This document shows, in pieces, positions 1-8,442 of a stretch of 32,131 nucleotides of DNA. Under the pieces are notes generated by a model that saw only the letters and a list, made by a program, of their open reading frames with translations, did not search any database and had not been told where the DNA came from. Numbering within the stretch: position 1 is the first letter of the stretch; each line of letters starts with the position of its first letter. Made by a program: the position numbers and the translations under genes. The DNA is from an uncultured Gemmatimonadaceae bacterium (GTDB lineage Bacteria > Latescibacterota > UBA2968 > UBA8231): assembly GCA_937919035.1 (NCBI GenBank), contig CALFPI010000648.1, positions 1 to 32,131 on the forward strand. Reading direction: 5' to 3'.

Positions 1-4
1 AGGG

Positions 5-391
5 TTGACGAACGTCATTGATGCCGTGCAGGTGCTGCGTTCCCTCGACCTTGAGCCGGTGCCAGAAACGGCGGTGCCAAAGCCGTCGCCACAATGGCTG
101 GCCATGGCCCACGTCCGGGACCTCGCCCCGGGAACGGCAACGGTTGTTGCCACCGCCGATCGCTCGGTGGCAATCTACAATGTGGACGGCACGTTCCATG
201 CCACGGACAACACCTGTCTGCATCAGGGCGCCGAGCTTGGCTGTGGCATCCTTCGTGGCGCGACGATTACCTGCCCGTTGCATGGCTGGCAGTTTGATGT
301 GACGACAGGCGCCTGTCTGACACACGCCGACCGCCAGGTGCAGAGCTTTCCCGTGCGTATCGAGAACGGCGAGATCCACGTTCTGCTCTGA
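5..391 (+). CDS. Rieske [2Fe-2S] domain protein (possibly truncated at its N-terminus by the window edge)
   Basis: Rieske ligands C-L-H ... C-P-L-H in 'NTCLHQGAELGCGILRGATITCPLHGWQFD'. The ORF starts at a TTG 5 nt from the window edge, so the true start is uncertain. Confidence 0.85.
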   Translation: MTNVIDAVQVLRSLDLEPVPETAVPKPSPQWLAMAHVRDLAPGTATVVATADRSVAIYNVDGTFHATDNTCLHQGAELGCGILRGATITCPLHGWQFDVTTGACLTHADRQVQSFPVRIENGEIHVLL

Positions 392-444
392 GGGCCTGCG
401 GGCACGGGGTTCAGACGCCGTCGATTTCGCCGCCGATCACGCCG

Positions 445-1248
445 TCAGCTGAAGGCCGAAAACAGCTGCAGCACAAAAGCCAGAACGGTCGCCACAGCGC
501 AGGCGGCAGCCAGCCCGTAGGCGCTGATTCCTTCGCGGTCATTTGGCGTGCGGCTGAAGAACCACGCGGTGGCATACCCACCAACAAAGCCACCACCGTG
601 GGCCCAGTTGTCGATGCCGGGCATGATGAGGCCGAAGACGAACATGATCAGCGCCCACTGGAGGAACTGGCGTGTGAACATGCCCGAGCCCACACGTCGC
701 CCATAGACGATGGCTGCCGCCAGTAGCCCGAAAATGGAGCCGGAGGCACCCAGGGTCAGCGATGAACCCATCATGGATGAGGCGATGAAGCCGACGGCGC
801 CGGAGACGGTAAAGATTACGAACAGCCGATAGGGACCGAAGAGTTCTTCCACAACGGGTGCCAGCTGGCGCACCCACATCATGTTGAAAATGATGTGCAG
901 CAGGCTGCCATGCAGGTAAATGGCAGTGATCACCGTCCACCAGCGGCCGTAGCGGTAAACGGGGATCGTGCCCGCCGCCCCGACGTGGAACGAGGCTGTG
1001 CTGCTGGGCGAGAGAATGTCCATCATGCCCCGCGGATGCAGAATCGCCTCCGGATCCAGTGCCAGGCAGAGCACGTAGAGGGCGCCGCAGAACACGGTGA
1101 TGATGTGGGGAAAGTCGAGGGTCAGCCCCAATTGCCGGAAGCGACTGGCCAGGCCGAACATCCCCGGGCGCATTTGGCCGCAGTGCGGGCAGCGAGGCAC
1201 GTCGTCACTGATCAGCTTGTGACAACTGGGACAGAGGATGGCAGGCAT
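445..1248 (-). CDS. Rhomboid-family intramembrane serine protease with N-terminal zinc ribbon
   Basis: N-terminal CPSC...CPHCG zinc ribbon; 'HIIFNMMWV' and catalytic 'GASGSIFGLL' rhomboid motifs; multiple hydrophobic segments. Confidence 0.88.
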   Translation of the reverse strand: MPAILCPSCHKLISDDVPRCPHCGQMRPGMFGLASRFRQLGLTLDFPHIITVFCGALYVLCLALDPEAILHPRGMMDILSPSSTASFHVGAAGTIPVYRYGRWWTVITAIYLHGSLLHIIFNMMWVRQLAPVVEELFGPYRLFVIFTVSGAVGFIASSMMGSSLTLGASGSIFGLLAAAIVYGRRVGSGMFTRQFLQWALIMFVFGLIMPGIDNWAHGGGFVGGYATAWFFSRTPNDREGISAYGLAAACAVATVLAFVLQLFSAFS

Positions 1249-1254
1249 GCGTGC

Positions 1255-2520
1255 CTACAGGCCCAGACTGTCGTTGATTTCAGCCTGATACGCGTTCGTC
1301 TGATCGTTGAGCACCTCATCCACCGTGACGGCGCGGCCGGCGACCTGCGACTCCATCCACGCGTAGGCGATGGCAACCGATCGCGCGCCCTGGGCGCCGT
1401 CGACCTCCGGGCGGCCGGCGTTGCCCTGGATGGCGAGGCCGAAGTCGGCATACTCGACAGCAATCAGCTTGCGGTCCGTCTCGGTGAATTCGAAGCTGTA
1501 GTCAAAAAGACGATCCCCGCCGAAGAGGGCAGCCGTCGCTTCATCCAGATGGAACTCGGGAACAAGCTCAAGCAGCGCGGCACCGTTCTGTGCCTCCTGC
1601 CCGGGCAGATGCACAGTCAGGCGGCGGCCACTGCGATCGCCCGGCAGGTCCATGGAGCCGCCGCTACCGAAGATGGCACGTTTCCACATGCCCTCGCCGC
1701 GGGAGGCGTGATCCTCGATGTAGGAGACTACGGCACCGGACTCAAAGAGCATGGTCGAATACGCGGCGTCATCGGCGGTGGCGGCGAACTCGGCGGGCAT
1801 GTCCTTCTGCCAGCGCTCGTAGATGCCGCCGCCTTTGGTGGCTGCTTTGCCCGCATTGGGGTTCCGGCGTGTTTTTTCGTGCAATCGAGTCTGGGCAAAA
1901 ACTGTGGCCGCCGGCCCCAGGTAGAACTCGAGGATATCGGCAAAGTGCACGCCCACATCCAGCAGCACGCCGCTGCCATCCTTCTGATGGCGCCACACCG
2001 AGATCAACATGCCATCGGCGCCACCCATGGTATGGTGCAGCATGAGCCGGGGATCGCCGATGACGCCGGCGTCGAGCAGAGCCTTGCCGAGACGGTTGAT
2101 CGGATCGCGGCGGTAGTTTTCGGCGGTGGACAACACTTTGCCATGTTGTGCGGCAGACTGCACCATGAGTGCGCAGGCCCGGGCCGTCAGGCCCAGAGGC
2201 TTTTCGCTCATCACGTGCCAGCCGCGCTCGAAGGCTTCGACGGCGACGGTATGGTGGTAACGGGGGGTCGTCGTCAGATCGATGGCGGCAACGTCGGTAG
2301 CCGCTGCCAGCGCCTCGAGGGAGCCGGCAACCACGGGGCGCTGCCCGAGCAGGTCCGCGGCCTCATCGGCGAGGGTGTTGGCATTGCCTTCATCTGGATC
2401 GCAGGCGCCGACCAGGGTGAAGGGTGAAAGTCCGGCGCGTGTGAGTTCGGCCAGGCCATACATGTGACGGTGGCCCATGCCACCGCAGCCGACAATGGCG
2501 AGGGGGATGGTCTCAGGCAT
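1255..2520 (-). CDS. Gfo/Idh/MocA family oxidoreductase
   Basis: N-terminal Rossmann motif 'PLAIVGCGGMGHRHMYGL' and 'SEKPLGLTARACALMV' (EKP motif). Start placed at the internal Met (MPETIPLAIVG) rather than the longer ORF start at 2592. Confidence 0.88.
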   Translation of the reverse strand: MPETIPLAIVGCGGMGHRHMYGLAELTRAGLSPFTLVGACDPDEGNANTLADEAADLLGQRPVVAGSLEALAAATDVAAIDLTTTPRYHHTVAVEAFERGWHVMSEKPLGLTARACALMVQSAAQHGKVLSTAENYRRDPINRLGKALLDAGVIGDPRLMLHHTMGGADGMLISVWRHQKDGSGVLLDVGVHFADILEFYLGPAATVFAQTRLHEKTRRNPNAGKAATKGGGIYERWQKDMPAEFAATADDAAYSTMLFESGAVVSYIEDHASRGEGMWKRAIFGSGGSMDLPGDRSGRRLTVHLPGQEAQNGAALLELVPEFHLDEATAALFGGDRLFDYSFEFTETDRKLIAVEYADFGLAIQGNAGRPEVDGAQGARSVAIAYAWMESQVAGRAVTVDEVLNDQTNAYQAEINDSLGL

Positions 2521-2531
2521 ATGCGAAGTCC

Positions 2532-3671
2532 CTACAGGTCGGACGGAGTCAGATCCATCCCGGAGAAGCGCCTGACGCCCTCGGCATTCCACGTCAACCC
2601 GAGGCCGGGCGCGTCCGGAATCGACAAACAGCCTTCCTCGTCCAGGGAGAAAGGCTGTTCTACGAGATCTTCAATGTAGGGGGCGGGCGTGATATACTCC
2701 ACCCAGCGTGCCGTGGGCACGGCGGCCACCAGCTGCAGGTCGGCTGCCAGGCCGACGGCGGTGTTCCATCCGTGGGGGACGAAAAGGATGGCATGATCGT
2801 AGGCGTGCATGGCGATGCGGTACTCTTCCGTCAGGCCGCCCACCTTGGTCACATCGGGCTGGATATAGTCGACGGCGCGCTGCTCGATCCAGGGCATGAA
2901 GGCCTGCCGCCGTGTGAGGACCTCACAACTGGCAATCGGCAAGCGGGCATTTTCGGTGAGCTTTATGTAGCCGGCCAGATCATCCGGGCGCAGAGCTTCC
3001 TCGAACCAGGTGATGTCGTAATCCACGAGCATATCCGCCGTCGTCAGCGCCCACTTGTAGCCGTGGGGCCAGTAGCGGTCGGAGCCCCCGGCGTCGACCA
3101 TGAGCTCGACATCCGGCCCGACGGTCTCGCGAGCGACGCGGACGATGAGTTCGTCTTTCTCACGGGACTGACGACCGAAGGGGCCCCAGCCCATCTTGAT
3201 CGCACGGAAACCGCGCTGCACGGCCTCCTCGAGCCGTGGAATCAGCACATCGGGATCTGCCATCAGCAACGAGCCGTACGGTTTGATACGGTCGCGGTAG
3301 CGCCCCCCGAGCAGTCGTGAGATCGGCTGTCCCGTGACCTTGCCGAAAATGTCCCACAGGGCAATGTCGATACCGGAAATGAAGTGGGTCATGGCGCCAC
3401 CGCGGCCCTGCCAGAAGGTGGACTGATGCAGGTTTTCACTGACCCGGGAGGGTTCGATGGCCGACTCCCCCAGCAACAGGGGCAGTAGAATGCCGAGAGC
3501 TCCCGCACATGACGTGGCCGACGTGTAGACCGAGCCGAGGCCGGTGACGCCCTCGTCGGTGATGACTTCCACGAGGGTATGGAGGTTTTCTGCGGACTCG
3601 AAGCCCTGGTCCCAACCGCCGTCCATGGTGGCGCCCGTGAGTGGCAGCAGGCGGATATCGGTGATCTTCAC
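2532..3671 (-). CDS. Mandelate racemase/muconate lactonizing enzyme family protein (enolase superfamily)
   Basis: 'ISGIDIALWDIFGKVTGQPISRLLGG', 'IKMGWGPFG', 'LMVDAGGSD', 'WFEEALRPDD' and 'QPDVTKVGGLTE' are characteristic enolase-superfamily barrel motifs. Confidence 0.92.
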   Translation of the reverse strand: MKITDIRLLPLTGATMDGGWDQGFESAENLHTLVEVITDEGVTGLGSVYTSATSCAGALGILLPLLLGESAIEPSRVSENLHQSTFWQGRGGAMTHFISGIDIALWDIFGKVTGQPISRLLGGRYRDRIKPYGSLLMADPDVLIPRLEEAVQRGFRAIKMGWGPFGRQSREKDELIVRVARETVGPDVELMVDAGGSDRYWPHGYKWALTTADMLVDYDITWFEEALRPDDLAGYIKLTENARLPIASCEVLTRRQAFMPWIEQRAVDYIQPDVTKVGGLTEEYRIAMHAYDHAILFVPHGWNTAVGLAADLQLVAAVPTARWVEYITPAPYIEDLVEQPFSLDEEGCLSIPDAPGLGLTWNAEGVRRFSGMDLTPSDL

Positions 3672-3798
3672 TTGCTTGGCCTTTCGTTGCCGCGTTGGAA
3701 GTTGTTCATCGCTCTGGCCATCAACAGTTGCAAGGGCTTGGCCTCGAGATCGTTCGTCCGATCAAGAAACCGGCGGGCCGCCGTCCCCGCCAGCGCGA

Positions 3799-4269
3799 TC
3801 ACCTTTCACCGCCCGCAAACGGCAGGGCTCGTCGGTCAGGGCGTCCGTCATAGGCGGGATTCCAGACGACCTCCCAGAGGAAACCATCCGGGTCAGCAAA
3901 ATAGCCCATATAGCCGCCCCATGCAGTTGCCGCCCCGGCGCGTGTCAGACGACAACCGTACGGGCCGGCGTGCTGCTGCACATGTGCCAGCAGTGCATCG
4001 ACAGCCGCAGCAGAATCTACATTGTGGGACAGGGCAAAGGTTGGGCCGGCGGCGACGCCAGCCCCGCTGTCCGGAACGTTGTCCACGCCGGCGACCGCTG
4101 CCAGCAACTGCCGGGGGTAGAGAGCCAGCCGCAGGTCCCCCAGGGCAAAAAAAGAGACATCCGCCGCGGAGGAGGGCAACAGGTCAAAGTCGAGGACGTC
4201 GCAGTAGAAGCGCGTCGCCCGTGTCAGCTCCGTGACTCCGAGGGTGATGAAGCTGACGCGAGGTTCCAT
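3799..4269 (-). CDS. VOC (glyoxalase/bleomycin resistance) family protein
   Basis: 'RVSFITLGVTELTRATRFYCDVLDF' and 'GYMGYFADPDGFLWEVVWNP' are VOC-fold motifs. Confidence 0.9.
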   Translation of the reverse strand: MEPRVSFITLGVTELTRATRFYCDVLDFDLLPSSAADVSFFALGDLRLALYPRQLLAAVAGVDNVPDSGAGVAAGPTFALSHNVDSAAAVDALLAHVQQHAGPYGCRLTRAGAATAWGGYMGYFADPDGFLWEVVWNPAYDGRPDRRALPFAGGER

Positions 4270-4300
4270 GCCGACTCAGACCGTCTTTTCGAGGTGTGTC

Positions 4301-4340
4301 TTTACGCTGTTATGCAACTGTCTACAGTGTTACGCAACTG
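4301..4340. repeat. Imperfect 20-bp tandem direct repeat (2 copies, 16/20 identical)
   Basis: tttacgctgttatgcaactg (4301-4320) and tctacagtgttacgcaactg (4321-4340), in the divergent intergenic region. Confidence 0.7.
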
Positions 4341-4576
4341 GGCGACGCGTATCGGCTTGCAGACGAAATCATCGAAGCCAAGATTGCCAGCAGCCGCATC
4401 AGCAACATAACCAGAGAGTCCGATTCCGGTCAGGTCGGGGCAACTCGACGCCCTGGGCGGTCCGTGTCTGGTGGGTGAAAACCCGCTCCCCTTCGAGGCG
4501 GCCCAGGCGCGATACCGTAGATTCCGGATCCGCGAGAGGTGGCTCCATCCTTCATGGGCAGCTATACTCCAGCGCC

Positions 4577-5344
4577 ATGCGAGCGATCATTCTCGGTGCC
4601 GGCAGAGGCAGTCGCCTCAAGGCCCTCACCGATGACCAACCAAAGCCCTACGCGCCGATCGGCGACCATCGGATCCTGGACTGGCTGCTGGCGGCTCTGC
4701 GGCAAGCAGGCGTCGAAGACATCGTCTTCATCGGCGGCTATCGCATCGACCAGGTGCAGCGCGACTATCCACAGTTGACCTTCCGCCACAACTCCGAGTG
4801 GTCACAGACCAACATTCTGGCGTCGTTGATGTGCGCCGAAGACTGCATGGATGACGGCTTTGTCGTCACGTATGCCGACATCCTCTATCGACAGGATGTC
4901 GTGCGCCGAGCCATCGACCACCCGGCCGATCGCGTGCTCTGCGTCGATACGGACTGGCGTTCCCGCTACGCCGGGCGCAGTCAGCACCCCGAGGATGATG
5001 CCGAAAAGGTCATCGCCTCCGGCGATCAGATCCTGCAGGTGAATCGTAGCATTGACGCGGCACAAGCACATGGCGAATACATCGGTGTCGCGCGCTTCTC
5101 TGCTGCCGGGGCCCGGTCCCTGCGCACGGCCTACCACAAGGCATGCCAGCTACACGATGGCAAGCAATGGAAGGGCGGGACCCCTTTCCGCAAGGCGTAT
5201 CTCATCCATCTCTATGAAGAGATGCTGGCTGCCGGTCTGGCATTCCACATGGTGACCACCGACGGGCAGTACATGGAGATCGATACGGAAGAGGACTTTG
5301 CTCAGGCCAATCAACTCTGGCCGGACAGGTTCGGCAGGCTCTGA
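4577..5344 (+). CDS. NTP-transferase / sugar or phosphocholine nucleotidyltransferase family protein
   Basis: 'MRAIILGAGRGSRLKALTDDQPKPYAPIGDHRILDWLLAAL' nucleotidyltransferase signature. Start taken at ATG 4577; the provided ORF runs upstream to 4232 without support. Confidence 0.88.
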   Translation: MRAIILGAGRGSRLKALTDDQPKPYAPIGDHRILDWLLAALRQAGVEDIVFIGGYRIDQVQRDYPQLTFRHNSEWSQTNILASLMCAEDCMDDGFVVTYADILYRQDVVRRAIDHPADRVLCVDTDWRSRYAGRSQHPEDDAEKVIASGDQILQVNRSIDAAQAHGEYIGVARFSAAGARSLRTAYHKACQLHDGKQWKGGTPFRKAYLIHLYEEMLAAGLAFHMVTTDGQYMEIDTEEDFAQANQLWPDRFGRL

Positions 5345-5436
5345 CCGCTTGCCGTTTGTGGGCGTATGCATCCGTGGCTGTGTAGCTTACAGGTCAATTC
5401 CCTTCATTGAGCCCAAGGTGTGAAAGCAGGTATAAC

Positions 5437-6525
5437 ATGCCAAGCCTCGTAGAGCGCAGCGGATTGCTCTTCCCCACAGCCATTGTCGGCTCCCTGCCGC
5501 GCCCCGATTACGTGCGCGAGATCGTCGTTGATGGCTGGCGGGAACAGGGCTGGGAGGGCCGCCTCGATGCAGGTGTCGCCTTTGCCATCAGTGTCCAGGA
5601 GGCAGCCGGCATCGACGTGATTTCCGACGGCGAATGGCGGCGGGCTTCCTATATCGGCATCATCGCGGAGATGGCCCACGGCTTCGAGCTTGGCTACGCA
5701 GAGGATGGTCGGCCATGGACCGTCGTCACCGGTGAGGTCTCGTCCAAGGCATCCGGGGTGATTGCCGCTGAAGTCGCCTTTGTCCGCTCGCGGACGGATC
5801 GCCTGATCAAGGCAACGTTGCCGTCGCCCGCCCTGCTGGCCGAGCGCATGTGGGACGCCGAACGATCCTCCGGCGTCTATGAGACGCCAATGGCTTTTGC
5901 TGAAGCTGTGGCGCCGTTGCTGCGTCAGGAGGCGGCGCTGGTGGCACAGGCCGGGGCGGATATGATCCAGGTTGACGATCCGCACCTGTGCCTGCTGGTC
6001 GATCCCGAATTTCGCGCCCAGTACGACGACGAATGGGATGGTGCCGATGCCGAGGCGGAGTTCTCCGCTGACATGGACAACGAAGTGCTCGCCGATGTCG
6101 GAGACCAGGTCGTGCGCGCTGTACATCTGTGTCGCCGAGCTGGAGCCCGGGTTCGTGGCGAGGCCTACCATTCCGGCAGTTACGACCACATCGTCAATGA
6201 TCTCTCCCGCCTGGACGTGGACCATCTGACTCTCGAGTTCACCAGCCCAGGTTCCGGCGACGTCGACGTTCTCGAACGGTTGCCCGACCACATTGAGATC
6301 GGCCTGGGGTGCGTCAGTGTGCATCCCGGAGAAGTTGATGATGCCCAGACCATCGTCGAGCGCGTTGAGAAAGCTGTCGAAATTGTTGGCGCCGAGCGCA
6401 TCGTGTTGAATCCGGACTGCGGCTTTGCCCCCGGGTCTGCCGCCCGTGTCGATCTCGATGAGGTCTACCAGAAGTTGCGCAACCAGGCTGAGGCAGCCCG
6501 ACGACTGCGCGAGATCTACTCGTAG
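5437..6525 (+). CDS. Cobalamin-independent methionine synthase (MetE C-terminal domain)-like protein
   Basis: 'PTAIVGSLPRPDYVRE', 'GIDVISDGEWRR', 'LTLEFTSPGSGDVDVL', 'IGLGCVSVHPGEVDDAQTIVERVEKAVEIVGAERIVLNPDCGF' are MetE C-terminal domain motifs. ATG 5437 preferred over TTG 5407. Confidence 0.85.
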   Translation: MPSLVERSGLLFPTAIVGSLPRPDYVREIVVDGWREQGWEGRLDAGVAFAISVQEAAGIDVISDGEWRRASYIGIIAEMAHGFELGYAEDGRPWTVVTGEVSSKASGVIAAEVAFVRSRTDRLIKATLPSPALLAERMWDAERSSGVYETPMAFAEAVAPLLRQEAALVAQAGADMIQVDDPHLCLLVDPEFRAQYDDEWDGADAEAEFSADMDNEVLADVGDQVVRAVHLCRRAGARVRGEAYHSGSYDHIVNDLSRLDVDHLTLEFTSPGSGDVDVLERLPDHIEIGLGCVSVHPGEVDDAQTIVERVEKAVEIVGAERIVLNPDCGFAPGSAARVDLDEVYQKLRNQAEAARRLREIYS

Positions 6526-6588
6526 CGGTGTCGAGGACGCAGGGCGGGCCACGTGCAATACCGTGACCCCTGATTCCGGGCTACCGCT

Positions 6589-8433
6589 TCAGCGCAACGG
6601 GCCACGGGCTGCGTCGATGAGGGGCATGGGCGCCGACAGGCGTTGCAGGTCGGGCACGTCGAATTCGGCGAGCAGCCCGGGGCAGAAGAGCTCCGGGTGG
6701 GACGTGTAGCCCACCGGCAGATCAATCAGTCGATCCAGCGAGTCGAGGGCGCCGTACGTCGTCAGACTGGTGAACCGATGTGGGCGTAAGGCTGTTGCCA
6801 GTTGGGCCACGACGGGCATGGAACGGCCATTGGCGCGCAGGTGCACGCTGGCACTCCGGTGCCGACTGCAGGCCCAGGCCGCCACCGCAAGCAACTGCGC
6901 CGTGAGGATGCCGAGCGGCCGCTCACCGGCGCAGGCCAGCAGCATCGGTTCCTGAAACGTTGTTGCTGCTTCTCCGGTGCCAAACAGATCCACAGAAATC
7001 ACTCGCCGCCCATCCCGCAGACCGGCAAGGCCGCCCGTTGCCCGCCCGCCATCGCTGATGAAGATCTCCGTGCCGCCCCGGGCTCCAGCGGCAGGTGTGC
7101 AGGTGGTGGCGGCAATCATCCAGGGGCCCACGGTGAGTACATGCTGCTGGACGCTGCTGCCCTGGCGTAGCACGGCAGCACCTCTGGCCGCTGCGGTTAC
7201 GGCCGCGTAGCGTGGCAGCCGCAGCAGTTTCTGCAGGCGCTTGCGGGCTGCAGCCGGCGCCAGGGATCGGCGTCGAGAGCGACTGCGCCGAATGTTGTGC
7301 AACTGCTCCAATGCCAACGAATGCAGCGTCGCATTGTCCGCCGGCAGGCCGACATTCAGTTCGGCTTCGGTCCGCAACTCGTCGACAAAAGGCAGATCAT
7401 CGGTCGATGTATCCAGACCGAAGTGCTTGTTCAGGAAACGATACAGCTGGCAGCGGTTGTCGCGTTCGTAGTTGTGGGTACCCGGATCGACATTGTCGTA
7501 CAGTTCCAGTTGTTCACCAGCACCCAGCAGTTCGAAAATCTTTCGCGCCGGGCGATAGATGGACAGGCGGGCCCGTTTCGTCTGGAAACAGCAATCGTCA
7601 GAACGGTTGTAGATCATCAGCGTCGGTCTGGGCGCAAACATGGCGGCCAGCACATCGTAGTCAGCGATGGTGCACATGTCCGCCGGACACTGCTCCAGAT
7701 CACCGATGTCCTGCGGACAATTGCGACGCTGCCACATGGCGGAGAAACCGGCGACAGGTACGACAACCTTGATACGCTCATCCACAGCGGCGAGCAGCCC
7801 CGTTTGCCAGCCGCCACCGGAGAGCCCCGTCATGGCGATACGTTCAGCATCGGCATGACGATGGGCCAGCAGCACGTCCAACGCGCGCTTCATCAGCAGA
7901 TAGAAAACGCCGATGCCGGCAACACCGCATACATCGAGCAGGGCGATGCGCGCGTGATCGACGTCAGCGCGCAATTCACCCATACCGATAAACTCCGTGT
8001 TCAGCGCCAGCATACCACGCTTGGCAAGATTGATGCAACGCGCCTGTTTGTAGTCCATCGCCTTGCCGCCGGCGTGATGCCCATTCGGGTTGAGCACGGC
8101 GGGGACCTTGCCTCGCAGGATCGTCGGCTCGTAGAGCAGGGCCGGAACCCACAGCCCAGGGTAGCCTTCGTAGCGCAGTTTACGAATGCGATACCCGGGT
8201 CCTGCCTCAATGACACCCAACCATTGCACGCGTGGCCTCTGCTCCAGCAGCCCTTGCGGGTGCCCCTGAAAAAAGAGCTCGAGCAGATCTGCCCGCACCT
8301 GTGTGGCTCGTTGTTTCCAGCGGGCCGGCGTCGTGACGCCATCCAAGCGGGGCAGGGCGCCATTCAGAACCTGCAACCAGGCCTTGCGGGTCGTCGTTCT
8401 GCCGAGCAGTCGTCGTGACAGTTGCTGGTGCAT
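6589..8433 (-). CDS. Alpha/beta hydrolase (acetyl xylan esterase-like), two-domain
   Basis: Nucleophile elbow 'IAMTGLSGGGWQTGLLAAVDERIKVVVPVAG', upstream 'KVPAVLNPNGHHAGGKAMDYKQ', downstream 'PRPTLMIYNRSDDCCF'. Confidence 0.75.
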   Translation of the reverse strand: MHQQLSRRLLGRTTTRKAWLQVLNGALPRLDGVTTPARWKQRATQVRADLLELFFQGHPQGLLEQRPRVQWLGVIEAGPGYRIRKLRYEGYPGLWVPALLYEPTILRGKVPAVLNPNGHHAGGKAMDYKQARCINLAKRGMLALNTEFIGMGELRADVDHARIALLDVCGVAGIGVFYLLMKRALDVLLAHRHADAERIAMTGLSGGGWQTGLLAAVDERIKVVVPVAGFSAMWQRRNCPQDIGDLEQCPADMCTIADYDVLAAMFAPRPTLMIYNRSDDCCFQTKRARLSIYRPARKIFELLGAGEQLELYDNVDPGTHNYERDNRCQLYRFLNKHFGLDTSTDDLPFVDELRTEAELNVGLPADNATLHSLALEQLHNIRRSRSRRRSLAPAAARKRLQKLLRLPRYAAVTAAARGAAVLRQGSSVQQHVLTVGPWMIAATTCTPAAGARGGTEIFISDGGRATGGLAGLRDGRRVISVDLFGTGEAATTFQEPMLLACAGERPLGILTAQLLAVAAWACSRHRSASVHLRANGRSMPVVAQLATALRPHRFTSLTTYGALDSLDRLIDLPVGYTSHPELFCPGLLAEFDVPDLQRLSAPMPLIDAARGPLR

Positions 8434-8442
8434 CCCATGGCC

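Noticed and set aside
895-2427. 510-aa plus-strand ORF
   Set aside because: Lies antisense to the clear Gfo/Idh/MocA gene and part of the rhomboid gene; composition typical of spurious high-GC shadow ORFs with no motifs.
5345-5436. SAM or cobalamin riboswitch upstream of the MetE-like gene
   Set aside because: Only about 90 nt available and I could not recognise conserved riboswitch core elements.
5404-6558. 384-aa minus-strand ORF
   Set aside because: Antisense to the MetE-like gene, which has clear family motifs.
7297-8418. 373-aa plus-strand ORF
   Set aside because: Antisense to the alpha/beta hydrolase; high-GC shadow ORF.
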